Source: Cannabis sativa (lineage: Eukaryota > Streptophyta > Magnoliopsida > Rosales > Cannabaceae). Taken from it: 64,000 bases of DNA. A model generated the notes under the pieces. It was not told the origin of the DNA. It made no database searches and saw nothing but the letters and a program-made list of their open reading frames with translations. Of the stretch, positions 33,065 through 45,400 are shown in pieces (position 1 is the stretch's first letter; each line of letters begins with the position of its first letter). The stretch lies in contig NC_083604.1 in the NCBI RefSeq assembly GCF_029168945.1, positions 7,804,812 through 7,868,811 on the forward strand, read 5' to 3'. The translations under genes were made by a program, and so were the position numbers.

Positions 33065-34245
33065 TGTTAGGCTAAAATTAGTCTAAGTTTCAGGTCGTAT
33101 TTTCGGTTAGTTTTCACTCTTTGTTTCTAGTTTTAGGGCTATTTTACGTTTGATTCTTTTGTTTCAGGTCCTTGGGTGTTTAAAGAAAGTATGTACAAGA
33201 ATTGAGGACAAGTGGTGAAAGAATCGAGAACAAAACTAAGATTGGTGTCTCTGCCTGTTCCAGTCGCGACGGGAACTGGCAGAGAGGATCTCGAAGTTTC
33301 AAAGTTTAACCCCGTCGCGACGGGGGCTTTGCCACTCGCGACGGGGACCCCAGTGACGGGATTTTTGGGCAGTTTCGTAATTTCACGAATTTTAAAGATG
33401 AGATTTGGTTTAAATAGAGAGAGTTCGTGAAAATTAGGGATCATTCAGAATTAGAACCCTAGAAACAAAGAAGGAGGCTAGCAGAGCGGCTTGAGGCGAC
33501 CCGGATCAATTGCTTCAACTAGTTCTTTCTCTTCTCTTTAATTTTTCTATGTTATTTTCTGTTTCAATGTTAATTATGGATTTGATTATGGATGTTTTGA
33601 ACTAAACTCCTATTTAGGGAGAATGATGAATGTTGTTTAAGTTTTTCCTAGTTAATGAATAATTGCCATTCCTCCATCTTGATTGTGAACACTATTCATA
33701 TTTGTGTTTAATTTCCATGTGCAAGATTGATCACCTTCTACATGTTTTATGATCTCAATTCGAAATTTAAAAAGTGAGAATTGAGAATGCTAAAATTGGA
33801 TAGTCTAGGTTTTGATGTGAAATGAAAGTATTTACATAGCCTTTGTGACATTTAGATTATTGCTTAATGCAGATTTCATGTTAGTTTAATTAAGAGATTA
33901 ATTAGAGAGCATGAGATTTAGAACCTAGAAGATCTGAAAAGAGCTAGGTTAATTTATAATCTGTCATTCACTTCAAGAGAAGGATAGCAATTAGACATTA
34001 ACATTGGTAACTTAACAACAGGATTCGTCTCCCTATTCTCTCATCTGGATTAATATTCACTTGTTTCTTTAAGTTTCTTGAATTTCTTTCTTCCTTTTTC
34101 AATCATAAATACTTTTGATTTTCCAAATAGAATTATAAGTATAGTTTAGTAGTAATTAATCCAATTCCCTGTGGTTCGACCTCACTTGCGTGAGTATACA
34201 ACTTGATTGCGTGCACTTGCGTAGTAATTAATAATTTTCGCAACA
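33065..34245 (+). repeat. Athila-like 3' LTR
   Basis: 1181 bp, colinear with the 5' LTR except for about two dozen substitutions and small indels, e.g. an extra 4 bases near 33871. Ends cgcaaca followed by the target duplicate tcccc. Confidence 0.92.
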
Positions 34246-34250
34246 TCCCC

Positions 34251-34739
34251 CTCATTTCAGCATTAGGCCATGGGTGTCTTTCGAGACCTATGTTGGCTAG
34301 GTAACTTTTGTGGGGAGAGGTATATGCATTTCTCTTTTCGACTAAAGGTAGCTAGTCCTTGTCAATTTTAAAAATTTCCCTCTCTCTCTTATTTTTTTTT
34401 TGTGCCCCCCAAGAGTGTAGCGTCATTCACTTTGACTCGAAGGCCCACATGAGTGCCTTCTTTAATTTACTGCAGCACACTAAAAGCGAATTGGTTATCG
34501 CTAGGAGCTTCTTCTCACATAGTGGGGCTTTACTTAGACGAATACCTCAAATATTTATTTTTTATGGGTTGTATATTGGAGACTTCACTTGGATGTATCA
34601 GCTTATGAGCATTAAGGGTATTGCCTGATAGACCATGTAGGGGTTTGGCGAGGTTTCAGAAGTACACTTGCTTTTGTTCGTCTCCAAGACTTTATTTCCT
34701 TCCTTGACACAGATATATTTTTCCACCCTCTTGTAAAAT
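34251..34739. other. Unassigned sequence right of the Athila-like element
   Basis: About 490 bp that was continuous with the sequence at 29176-29328 before the insertion. It contains a frame of 89 codons (34359-34628) with no recognisable domain. No gene is supported. Confidence 0.4.
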
Positions 34740-35395
34740 TCTTCAATGCCATCTAATTCCCTTTTCAACATATTCCTCCATAGTCTACTCCCAGAGCCTA
34801 TTCCAGCCGCTATGGAAAACTTATATTCATCATTGGTCATCCAAAAACATAGAATAATTATGTGGTTATCTCTTCTTGAGAGACTACATCTAGAGATTCG
34901 TTGCACCACTTTGGGTTGCTTCAAAATGACGATTATCTACTGTGTGGAGATGCAAAAAAAGACATGAATCATCTTTTTCTTTTGGGTGTTGTTATAGCAA
35001 GAAAGTTTTGGGCCATCTTACTGAATGGTGTGGGCTGAACTATAATGGAAGTGACCTAAAAAAATGCTTCATATGCTTTAGAAAAGGAAAATCTTGAAAG
35101 GTAGAAGGAAGGTTTTCTTTTGCATTATTACTACAATGGTTTATTTTGTTTGAAAAAGTAGGAATACAATATTGTGGGAGTAAAACTTCCAGCAATTCAT
35201 GTAGCTGTGAAAAATATTATTTATTCAATTTGTTTTAGATTACAATTTATGAATATATAAAGTTTCAATAGAGTAGATCAAAATTTAGTGGGAATTTATA
35301 AAAGCTTGTAATTAATAGTTTCTTTTTTAGTTGCGCTCTAGTTTGTAATTGAGTTTTTGATGTGAATATATACATACTAATTTACCAAAAAAATA
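34740..35395 (+). pseudogene. LINE 3' fragment (zf-RVT region), decayed
   Basis: Translation near 34830-34960 (KHRIIMWLSLLERLHLEIR followed by a short-spaced cysteine region) resembles the zf-RVT domain that follows the reverse transcriptase in plant L1-type LINEs. In shifted frames it continues with HLFF and WCGLNYNGSDLKKC-like stretches. It ends in a short A tract at 35386-35392 after vnyi-type AT-rich sequence, consistent with a LINE 3' end. Many stops and frameshifts; the reverse transcriptase itself is missing. Confidence 0.6.
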
Positions 35396-35829
35396 TCTCT
35401 TCTTAAGCCAACATATCATTCAAGTCACCAAGGATGAGCTAAGGGTGAGCCATTATAAACTCCTTAAGACCTGTCCACAACTTCCCCCTTCAATCTTTGA
35501 CATTAAAGTCGTAGAAAGGAGACATAAAATTTATTTTTATTATTGTTAGGGCATACAAATAAATGAATCAATTGACTTAACCACTTAAGTATAGTCACCA
35601 TAACATTAAAGGGTTCCACACAATCACAATGCATGCTCCATGATGTGATGCATTGTAAGAAGTAAAACACCACCCTCAGAACATTCGAACATATAAGGCT
35701 CCCAAATTCTAAGCCTTCACCCTTGTTTCAAGGAGAACAATCAACCAAACCTTCTTATTTGAGATTAATTTCTTGATCTCAATTTATTTATTTTGGTTAT
35801 TGATCCCTCTAACATTCTAACACATGGTT
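35396..35829. other. No gene seen
   Basis: About 430 bp between the two LINE remnants, possibly the 3' part of the antisense LINE ORF1 remnant. No recognisable domain. Confidence 0.4.
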
Positions 35830-37090
35830 TGATCCATTTGGAAGAGGAGGATCTTACCCTCCTCCAGTGTTTTCTACTTCATCTGTCAACTTAGAACTTT
35901 TCCTTGCTTGAGTATTTAACACCTGAAAAATGTTAGCAATGACTGTAGGGAGGTGTTTCTCTTCCTCATTTGGTCTCCAACCTTTAGTAAGAGATTGAAA
36001 ACCATCAAGATCACCATTTTTTTGTCTGTTCATCAACAAGATTTGTAGTCTTCACATATTTTCTCACAACCCATTCTTGCTTTTGATTTCCTTTCTTGCT
36101 TCAATCACTAGTATTATGTCTCATCCCTTTGCAATGTCTGCAAATCACAGGTTTCAACTCATAAGTAACAACAATAAAGACTTCTTGATCCATCTCATTC
36201 ATAAAAAGAAATAAGACTAGAAAATTCTTGAGTTAGAGAGACCTCCACAAGTACTCGGGGAAAATTTAATTTATCCCTCATTTAGTAACATTTTCAGTTA
36301 TCAATGGCTTCCCCAGTTGGCCAATGATTTCGAAAAGATATTTTTCACCACAATATTTCAATTCTAAATCATCCAAATGGATCCATGAAAGAACCACTCA
36401 AAAATCTTCTTTCTTAATATATGAAGTTGCATCCCATGGTTTCCTAATAATAGGTTACTTATCCAAGAAAATAAACCCCCATTCATCACATCATCTTGCT
36501 CTTCAATTGAATCAAATCTCATGAAACACACCATGATATAAAATCCCCACTTCATCAACATTTTGGTTCTTCCATTCATGCTTGCAAAACCCTAAGCAGT
36601 TGAAAAATGAGGATTTTCACCAAGAACATAACACAAAATTGAGAAATTTTAACTTTCTCCTCAAAAGTGATGTTAACCCCATTATTCTAAAATAAGTAGT
36701 TAAATTCTGAACAATATAACCAGAACGTAAAATAGAAGGAGTTGGATTCTTACCCTGACTTATCTCTTTTGAGTACCTTTAGGAAGCCAAGATGAAATTC
36801 GAGAAATCACTTCGAATGTCCTGATTCCTATCCAGTAATTTCAATGTTGGTTTGGGAGAAATTGGGCTTAGACACACAAGTAACTTAACTTCTTCTCCGG
36901 CCGCAATCGTCGCAAGTTCAAAACCCCACCTCGGTCACTACCTTCCCTATTTCATCATCAGAGAAATAGATTGGTTCAATTCCAAGAATTGACAACATTG
37001 ATTTCGTATTATAGATGGTTACTGTAGATGTAGGACGTCCCTTTATACTCTTCTTTGTTGTTGATTTGAGTTTCCTCTAACTTTGCCATT
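35830..37090 (-). pseudogene. Antisense LINE ORF1 (DUF4283 gag-like) remnant
   Basis: On the minus strand the segment 36300-36570 reads, with frame changes, RFDSIEEQDDVMNGG, then FFHGSIWM, LKYCGEKYLFEIIGQLGKP. This order and spacing are typical of the DUF4283 domain of plant LINE ORF1. Downstream, at about 36115-36165, comes YELKPVICRHCKGMRHN, matching the degenerate CCHC knuckle of these proteins. Stops and shifts are frequent, so it is a dead copy. No matching antisense reverse transcriptase is present here. Confidence 0.7.
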
Positions 37091-37302
37091 CAACAGCCTA
37101 CTCGAGCAACTAGAAAAGTTAGAAAGAGAAAACTCGTAACATTACGAAGTTGAATATTTTTAAGTGATCAGATACATCTTTAATAAATAGTACAATTTAT
37201 TTTTTTGTCACATAATTCAAGTTTGTGTAAACATAATTTAAAAACTAAATGCAAAATATGGCATTTGTGATTTATAAAAGAGAATGCATATTCATATATA
37301 CT

Positions 37303-37616
37303 AAGGTGGCGTTTGGTTGAAATGAATAAAAATATAGGAATAGAAACGAGAATGAAAATAAGAATAAGAATAGGAATGGAATAGAATCAAATTTAAAATG
37401 CATAAAGAAATTGTTAATTTTTTCTCATTTTGCATTGGAATGATCTTTCCTTCTATTTCAAAATGAAATAGTCATTCCAACAAAATGGTAGAAAAGCCAT
37501 TCTATTGGAATGATATTCTAATACATTGAAATACAACCAAACAAAAGAATAGAATGAAACTTGATTCCTTTTCATTTTATTATATTTCATTACCTCCAAC
37601 TAAATGCCACCTTAGT
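37303..37616. mobile_element. MITE with TIR actaaggtggcgtttggttg, about 310 bp
   Basis: The left end reads actaaggtggcgtttggttg and the right end caactaaatgccaccttagt, inverted copies with two mismatches. The interior is AT-rich with aatgaaat/atttcatt motifs and no ORF. It lies 72 bp past the BAHD-3 stop codon, so it may supply part of that gene's 3' UTR. The TIR resembles Tourist/PIF-Harbinger MITEs; the TSD is not clear. Confidence 0.75.
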
Positions 37617-37688
37617 CACTTGATGATTTAACAACATATATAGCATTCAAAACTAAATACAAAAACACTCAAAAACAAAAGTAACGTT

Positions 37689-39065
37689 TCACACGATGGA
37701 GTAATAGTGTGTTGCAAATTCAAGAAGTTGAGGATGAGACTCAAATAAGGACATCTCTTCTTTATCCAAACTAACCCAAGCTTCAATACCTCCATCTTTG
37801 GTATCCATTAATGTCACCAACTTCTTCACTACCCCATTAGGAAGAGGAAGAATATTGACCCAAGTTGGCTTTCCCCACCCAAAGTCGGCTATCTCATACA
37901 ACTTAAAAGTACACAAACTAGTGAATATAACCCCATCAGTGTCATCTCTTCCCAACAACTCCAACAGTCCTTTCACAACCTCAAGAATCACTGTCAAAGC
38001 TCCATCTCCTCTAAGACTCTTTCCTTTCTTCTCTGTAAACTCTCTCACTCCATTTCTGAACTCAGCTACCACATCAGCTAGCTCAGGCTCATTGAGTTTT
38101 GTTTCCACAGGAATAATTGTTACCAAGTTTCCAACCAACTCCTCTGGCAAAGCAGGCTCAGCCCGTTTACGTATATCCATAGTTTGTGTCACAAAATAAG
38201 TAGTCTTATCAAGCTTGTTTTTAATGTTGGATTGCGAAACAGCTATCATGATCTTCCAAATTAGGGCAGTCACCACCTCAACCCTACTAGGTTGCTGCAC
38301 ACGAGTGTCAGCGACCTTCGACTTGAGTTCAACAATTTTCTCTTTATTAAACACATACATCTTTGTGACCAATTCTTCAACCATATTATTATTATTATTA
38401 CTAGAAGGAGGAACTTTTAGTTTAGTGTGATAATCTCCCGGTGGAAAGTAGGAAGCTACCTTGAAAATTGGAACCACTGGTTGAACCAACCCTTTTGAGG
38501 TCTCGGCCCAACTTTTCATGAACACACTCATAGATCTCGCGTCGCATAACTTGTGCGACAAGCAAACCCCAACAGCCAATGCCCCACAGTCGAAGAAAGT
38601 GGCTTGAACTCTCAGTATCGGCCACGTGGCTGCCTCCGGTGATAGGATCGCCGCAGGAAAGAATTGGTCGATTATAACAGGGTTGTCTCTTTGGTCGTCT
38701 AGAAAAGTTGAGAGAAGGCCATTAAATTTTGCTTCCACGTATGGAGCTCCGTCGTCAGTACAGTCTACTGATGTGTTGTTATCGATTCTTCCTGCAAAAG
38801 GGTAGAATCGAGATAGGGTTTTGGAGAGAGAGTTCTTTAGCTGCTGTGATTTTTTGTCAGATGATGAATAAGGTTCAGTACTGTTGTTGTTGCTAGCATT
38901 ATGATCATCAATGTTTTGAGTGTAGAAAAAAACCACTCGGCCATAAACTGCTTGTGAAAATTGATCAATGGAAGAAAGTAAGTAGGTTTTCAGGTGTGCA
39001 GGAGTTGAAGATGACGGTCTTATGATTTCTTCACTGATGATCTCAACCTTGTTATTCTCTCCCAT
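37689..39065 (-). CDS. BAHD-3: BAHD acyltransferase, vinorine-synthase-like
   Basis: Intact, intronless, 458 residues, ATG at 39065. Motifs: IRPSSSTPAHLKTY near 15-28, PFAGRI at 89-94, catalytic HKLCD (H171-D175), QPSRVEVVTALIW at 258-270, the DIRKRAEPALPEELVGN block at 297-313, DFGWG at 394-398 and the LMDTKDGGIEAWVSLDKEEM end region. It pairs with BAHD-2 through HK.CDA.SM, FTSLCTFKLYE and the DIRKR.(E/D)P block. A run of five asparagines lies at 223-227, just before the conserved MYVF strand, where BAHD-4 also has an Asn run. The catalytic His and Asp are both present, so activity is expected. The substrate is not predictable. Confidence 0.94.
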   Translation of the reverse strand: MGENNKVEIISEEIIRPSSSTPAHLKTYLLSSIDQFSQAVYGRVVFFYTQNIDDHNASNNNSTEPYSSSDKKSQQLKNSLSKTLSRFYPFAGRIDNNTSVDCTDDGAPYVEAKFNGLLSTFLDDQRDNPVIIDQFFPAAILSPEAATWPILRVQATFFDCGALAVGVCLSHKLCDARSMSVFMKSWAETSKGLVQPVVPIFKVASYFPPGDYHTKLKVPPSSNNNNNMVEELVTKMYVFNKEKIVELKSKVADTRVQQPSRVEVVTALIWKIMIAVSQSNIKNKLDKTTYFVTQTMDIRKRAEPALPEELVGNLVTIIPVETKLNEPELADVVAEFRNGVREFTEKKGKSLRGDGALTVILEVVKGLLELLGRDDTDGVIFTSLCTFKLYEIADFGWGKPTWVNILPLPNGVVKKLVTLMDTKDGGIEAWVSLDKEEMSLFESHPQLLEFATHYYSIV

Positions 39066-39110
39066 ATCTATCTATAACTTTTGGTCTCTGTCCACTTTCA
39101 AGTGTGTTCA

Positions 39111-39120
39111 TATATAATAA
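39111..39120 (-). promoter_or_regulatory. Possible TATA box of BAHD-3
   Basis: Antisense reading ttattatata, about 46 bp upstream of the ATG, matching the position of the candidate in BAHD-2. It would give a very short 5' UTR. Confidence 0.35.
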
Positions 39121-39942
39121 ATCTAAAGGCATGCATCGACTTATTCGTCATTTTCAACGTAATATAAGATGTTAACTTAATCATAATTAATTAGAACATT
39201 TAGTCTATAGCCTCATGGCTCATACTATACATAATTAATAAATTTGATTTTATATTATTAACGAAATAAATAATAGCGGCCATTTTTTTATATACCAATA
39301 ATATAGTGCGATGATACCAATTAAGTAGATAATAAGCTAGTAGTGTACCTTGATTACGTAAAAGCTGATTGTTTACACCTGAAGTGGTCAATATTATGTT
39401 GTGTTAAATATATAAGTACGTATATCATAATGTAGACAATCATAGTGTGAAGCCGGTTCTCGTCGGGTATATAACTATATATATACATTTATATATTTAT
39501 ATGTGTCTTTGCCATATACATTGCCACTTGTCATACTCTCAATTGTTCGTCTATGATGATTATCAGAAGACCGTCCAATTTTGACGTACGTATTATGAAA
39601 ATGATCTATATATATTAGGGACTGATATTGGATTTGGATGTTAAAGCTAACTAGAAAGTTCAGATAGGTTCAATATGATTATTATATTTGAATTTTGTAT
39701 TCTGCAAATATTTTTCCAATTTAATTATACAGACAATTTATTAAAATAGATCTGAATAATCTAAAAGTAATTTTTTTTTTACACATAAAAAATCACTCAC
39801 AAAAATTTTAGGTCATGTCATCATAATAAAATCAATTAATAATACCTTAAAAATACAAGAACAATTGACTAATACAAACTTTGACTTTCTCTAAACTTTT
39901 GTGGCAAATCTTCTTGTATTTATGCACTTCACTAAGGTAGCG
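39121..39942. other. BAHD-3 upstream region, no gene seen
   Basis: About 820 bp, AT-rich with several tatata runs (39475-39500). No coding frame or element end recognised. Confidence 0.5.
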
Positions 39943-40190
39943 TTTGGTAACACTTTTTTAATCAATTTATTATTTTTAAAATTAGAAAAGTGAAAATATT
40001 TTTCGAAAACACGTTCTATAAAATTGTTTCCACTTCTTAATTTTTTAATTGAAAATTAAAATTTTAAAAACAAAAAAAAGTCACTATATTTTATAAATAG
40101 TTTTTTTTTCTTAATCAATATTTTAGATTCCGACTAGACTCGGACCAAAATCCCCCCTCTCTCACGGCCCTGGCACTGAACCCACACTCG
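39943..40190. repeat. Truncated MITE (sister of 11926-12421)
   Basis: Begins ggtagcgtttggtaacac and is colinear with the left half of the MITE at 11926 (same aaaatatttttc.aaaacac..tctata and gactagactcgga blocks). It stops at about 40190, mid-element, where copia gag sequence starts. The right TIR is missing. Confidence 0.7.
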
Positions 40191-40191
40191 A

Positions 40192-40544
40192 ATGATGGGC
40201 TGTGATACTGTGGCTCAAATCTGGCTCACTCTTCGAGAATACTACACTGCACTCAATCATGCTAATGTTGGTCAGTATAAAACCCTTCTTCGCAACACAA
40301 GAATGAAAGATTCCCTCAGTGATGATCTTCTCAAGATCAAGAGTATTCTTGACACTCTTGCTTCTATTGGACATCGTACATCTCCCCAAGATCACATTGA
40401 CGCAATCTTCAATGGCCGAACTTGCGATTACAATGTCTTCATTACCTCTGTCAACACTCGTATTGATGCCTACAGTGTTGCAGAGATTTAAGCTCTTCTA
40501 ATGGCTCAAGAAGTGTTTCTTGACAAAGCAGCTAAAGAACTTGA
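40192..40544 (+). pseudogene. Copia-II gag fragment (UBN2-type)
   Basis: Reads GCDTVAQIWLTLREYYTA..., then the LKIKSILDTLASIGH and DHIDAIFNG blocks that mark the UBN2/gag domain of plant copia elements. A TAA at 40489-40491 interrupts it before the ALLMAQEVFLDK segment. It is cut at 40544 by insertion of Copia-III; the remainder resumes at 49706. The 5' LTR, primer-binding site and gag start are missing on the left. Confidence 0.85.
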
Positions 40545-42439
40545 TATTGGGTTTTATGCCCTAAATAAAACTCATTTCAATATAATCAAATTTACTTATT
40601 AATAAAGATCAGAAATAACATTTAATGTTGCATGGTTCACATGATTTATTTCATGATTATTTACATAATGTATGAATTCTATTTAAGTCCAGAACATATC
40701 AATTTGTTAATGATTATAGTGTTGTCAGCACAGTGGAATATAATCTTAATTATATGTTCAAAAGTTTATTCCCTGATTTGTCAGAACACTTGATTTAGAC
40801 TGGCATAGTATAATCAGCGATAGGTATTCTTACACCTTGGATAAGTGTTATGTCCTTTTCAGGGCATTGGCAAAGTTTACCAGTATCGGATGTATGGAGT
40901 ATACATCAGAAGGGATCGATATTGAACTTTGATTAGATATATTAAAATTTACCGTAATATCTATTTAATTAATTCAATATCACCTGTTGATCTTAGATTA
41001 AATTATCTTAATCCTCATATGTTTAGGTTCGATCTCAAGAGTATTATACATGTTCTTTGATTTGTTAGTTACGCCTACTTTTGGGTCAGGGTGATACGTA
41101 CATTTTGGGAACATGATAGTATAATTGAGTGGGAGCGCTAACATAAATATGGAATCTATAACTTCTATAGGAATTTAGAAGTGAAACGATGACATCCTTC
41201 GAGCTTGGCTAAATAGAGATAAATGGTGGAGATCTCATTTCACTTCGCTGAAATATCATTTATACGGAGCTAAGTGTTTTAAGGATAAAATACATTGAAG
41301 GTGTAACAGTAATTTAGTGCCTATTCAATGTAGATCATCTATTAGAGGGTCATTGATCAAATTAGGATTATAACAATGGATAACTAATGACGTATCTATA
41401 TCGTAGAACATATAGAGCGTTCTATATACTGAGAGTGCAATTCTAAGTTCTATGCGTGGATTCAACGAAGAATTAATAAGTCATTGAATTTAAGATATAA
41501 ATTCTTGATCTGCTTATGGGAAGCTCGGATATATAGAACCATAGTCCCCATACTTGTTGAGACCATACTGCTTGTAAGACTCAGTTAATTGATTTTGATT
41601 AATCAATTATAATTCTAAAGTTAGACTATGTCTAGTTTATGAATTTTCACTAAGCAAGGGCGAAATTGTAAAGAAAAGAGACTCTAGGTTTATTTATTAA
41701 TTAAGAGACTTTATTTGTCTAATTAATAAATATATTAAATGACAATATTATTTAATAATTAATTTTTAGTTGTTAAATGATTAGAATTGGCATTTAAATG
41801 GTTGAATTGAAAAATTGGCGTTTTTGAGAAAATGAGGTGCAAGAATGATAAAATAGCAAAATTGCATAAGTGAGGCCCATTATCCAAAGCCCATGGCCGG
41901 CCACACTTATAGGATTTTATCACTTATTTTTTCATTATTTTAATGCCAAATAATTCTAACCTAAACCTAGGTGGTTACCTATAAATAGATAGTGATGGCT
42001 CTCATTCATACTTGAACTTTGTGAATTCTGTCAGATAAAATTTGAGCCTCCTATTCTTTTCTCTATAGGCCGAACCACTTCCCTTCTCTTTTCTTCTCTA
42101 AATTTCGAAATCCTTGAGTGATAGAGTGAGTGCCCACACACATCAAGTGGTATCTCAATCATAGTGTGTAAGACTGTGGAAAATCATCCAACAAGAAGGA
42201 GATTCAGCATCAAAGGAAGGACAGAAAGAGATCCAGGTTCAGATCTTGATGATGCTCTGCTACAGAAAAGAATCAAGGGCTAGAGATCTGAATGGAAGGA
42301 GTCATTATATTCCGTTGCACCCAATGTAAGGTTTACTAAACTTTATATATATTTATTTTATTGTTTTAGAATTCATATTAGGATGTTAATGAAACATACT
42401 TGTTAGTAAATCTAGATCCTAGTAAAACAATTTCTAACA
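40545..42439 (+). repeat. Copia-III 5' LTR
   Basis: 1895 bp, tattgggttttatgcccta to aatttctaaca. TATA box tataaata at 41980-41987, followed by the CT-rich leader and the gctgcaccc-type block (here gttgcacccaatgtaagg). Confidence 0.92.
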
Positions 42440-42441
42440 AC

Positions 42442-42454
42442 TGGCCTCAGAGCC
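42442..42454 (+). other. Copia-III primer-binding site, mutated
   Basis: tggcctcagagcc, two bases past the LTR end. It differs at two positions from tggtatcagagcc in Copia-I; initiator tRNA-Met complementarity is reduced. Confidence 0.7.
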
Positions 42455-45400
42455 ATGGTAATGATTTACTTTCATGAAATATGAATTAAAACGATGATAT
42501 GCATTGATTTGGATGGTTTCATGTGGTTTATGTGCTTATTTGATGACAGTTTAGAAATCGCAATATATGTTACTGAAATATTTTTTATTTCGATCTGGAA
42601 TTATTTTTTCTGGAAAGTAGACAAAAAATTAATAAATTTAGGCATTTACAGAACCTAATTTGGATTTTTTATGAATTAGTTATGATTTTGTTGAATTTGA
42701 ACGAAAATATCAGGATTTGAATGTCACACGCGCGCACGAGCCTCGGATCCGCTCAGACATGCTGCTGTCAGAAGGGCAGCTCGCGCCCAAGATCCTCGGT
42801 CAAATGGGGCTGCTTGCAGCCTCTATCCTCGGCAACACCCTTGTGCCTCAAACTTGTTTTCGTCATAACTTTTGATTCAAAAATCGTTTTTCATTGAAAC
42901 AAAAGCCAATTTTTGGTAGAATTTTGTGTAGAATCTAAATTTTCAATTAAAAATCTAATATTCAGAATAAAATTATTTTTTATTAATTTTTTAATTAAAA
43001 TTAGTTTCTGATATTAGTAGGCTTTGAATTTTGAAAATTTGATTTCTCACAAAGGAGCCTTATGGTTAATTTTGAAACTTTAGATTATTTTATTTATAAG
43101 ATCAGATATTATTTTTAATTAATTTTAAATCATCTTACTTTGATATTAAAATATTATCTTTTAAAAATAATCTTGTACTAATTTCAAAATTTGCTAACCA
43201 TATCATATTTTTTTAAAATTTGTTATTTTCAAAATATATTTTATTAATTAAAATTATAAGATTAGGAATATGTTAGGTTTAACATTTTATCTTATTAGAC
43301 ATTTTTTTATTCAAATTATATTTTGGCAAAAATAACATGAAGATTTGAAAAATTGGTTAGTTTAGTTTGAATAGATATTTTAGGGTTTCAAACCATAAAT
43401 TTTTCAAACTTATTATTATTTTTTTTTAAAATATTCTAAACATATAAAATATCTTATTTTTCAATTAGTTTATTTATGTGATATTTAAATTTATTAAATT
43501 ATAAGACTCGGGATATAATAAAATATCTAAATTTAAATTCAAGATATTATATTATATTATCTTATTAGAAATTTTAAATAAATTTAAATTTTGAATAAAC
43601 TTGATATTTTTTGATTTTTTGTTAGAATTTAAGAAATTTAGGAGTTTGTTGAATTTTGAATTTTTTCAAATATTCTCTAACAACCTAAATTTAAATTCTA
43701 GTTAAGATATTTATTTTAAAATTTAATTTTATTTTAAATTTTAAAATTGAGATATTTTAGCTTACTTTCCAGATATTCCAGATCAGTTATTATTGTTTGT
43801 ATTGTTTGATTATATTATTATGTATTCAAATTTTTTTTTACAAACCTATTATTTATTTGATCTAAATTGCTATGATTAACTTGTTGACAGATCCAATGAT
43901 CTGATTTTAATCATAGTCTAATTGTCAATAGATCTTATAAATAATTTGTAACAGGTAATTTTTGCAATTTCTTTCATCTGTGTAAACCTAGTAACATGAT
44001 AGGGCCCATCCAAATCTTTTGACCTGTGTGAGCCTATATGTTTGCTATTGGGCTTAGATGCATATAGGAAGCCCATTTAAGTTTTACTAAGTAAATGGAC
44101 TAGGTTGCTAAAATAAATTTTGACATAAGTAAATTTATTTAGGCCCAATTAGATTTGGGCTTATTCAATGAATAACAATTGTTTATTTAAAGGTTAAATT
44201 CCTCTCTTTTGGGCCTTGTGTGAGAGTTGGGGGCCAATAGTAGTGGGTACGACATACTAAACCCAGCTCCCCCTCACATGAACTACCCCAATTGTGAAGG
44301 CCCATTTGCCTTATTTAAATAATTGTATTAGGTTAATTATATTGATCTAACCTAATTAAAATTGAATTAGCAACATAATTAACTTTTAAAATATATGAAA
44401 TTTATTTTTCATTTAATATTTTAAAGTTAATTTTAGAAAAACACTTAGTTAATGATATATATTCTAGATAGTTATTTCTAGTACTAATTATATTTCTAAT
44501 ATTTAATTAGAAAAATATCATAGATTGTGAAATTAATTGTTTAATAATTAATTTTGGTACAATCTAAGTTAAGTATATTTTTTCTAGTATTAAACTAGAA
44601 TTAATAATTAAGTCTCCTCTATACTTAATTATTTATTTCTTGAATTTAATACATTTAATTAAATTGAAAATTTAAATATTTAAGTTGATTTTCATAATGA
44701 TACTTAAATATTATTATTTTCATGTTATTTAATTAAAATTGAAAATTGTTTTAAGTTTGAAATCTTATTTCATAATAACTTAAATTTGAATAATTTTCAA
44801 AATATATTTTATTTTATTTTATTAATCTTTTTCCCACAATTTCGAAATTGTATTTCTTAAATGCAGAAATTTCGAATTTTATTTAAGAGATAGATTAAAG
44901 TTGTAAATTATTAATTTTAATTTTGGACCAACTTAAATCAATGATTTTTTCATTTAATGATTAATTAAAATAAATGAAGTAAAATATATTTAATTAGAAA
45001 ATGAATTAATTAGTCAATGAAAGTCTAGATAGATATTAACTGTTTTGCTTGAAGTATTTTTCTAGTGTATTTAATTAAATAGAAAATTAATATTTCAGTT
45101 GATTTTCATCATGATACTTAAATATTTGAAATTTTTCTTCAATATTTAATTAAATACGAAAATTATATTTTTTGTTGTAAATTAATTTTGGGCCAACATT
45201 AAATTAGAATAATTTTTTCCAGGATTTATTTTTATTTTATTTTAACAAGCAATTTCGAAAATTGTATTCTTAAATACTTCAATTTTTCAAAATGCAATAT
45301 ATATTTATAGAAAATTAAATTTGAGTTGTAAATTAATTTAAATTAATTTTGAAACAACTTAAATTGAATATTTTTCTAAATATTTATTGGAAATTATTAC

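Larger units (their letters stand above)
29334..34245 (+). mobile_element. Non-autonomous Athila-like LTR retrotransposon, TSD tcccc
   Basis: 4912 bp, flanked by tcccc at 29329-29333 and 34246-34250. LTRs are 29334-30512 (1179 bp) and 33065-34245 (1181 bp), TGTTAGGC...CGCAACA, about 2 percent different by eye. The primer-binding site TGGCGCCGTTGTCGGGGA matches the tRNA-Asp-type site known from Athila and relatives. The 2.55-kb interior holds one gag-like ORF and non-coding DNA but no protease, RT, RNase H or integrase, so it must have moved with proteins from a partner. Confidence 0.9.

Noticed and set aside
34359..34628. 89-codon plus-strand frame with a hydrophobic start
   Set aside because: No domain, lies in repeat-derived DNA split by the Athila-like insertion, and composition is not gene-like.
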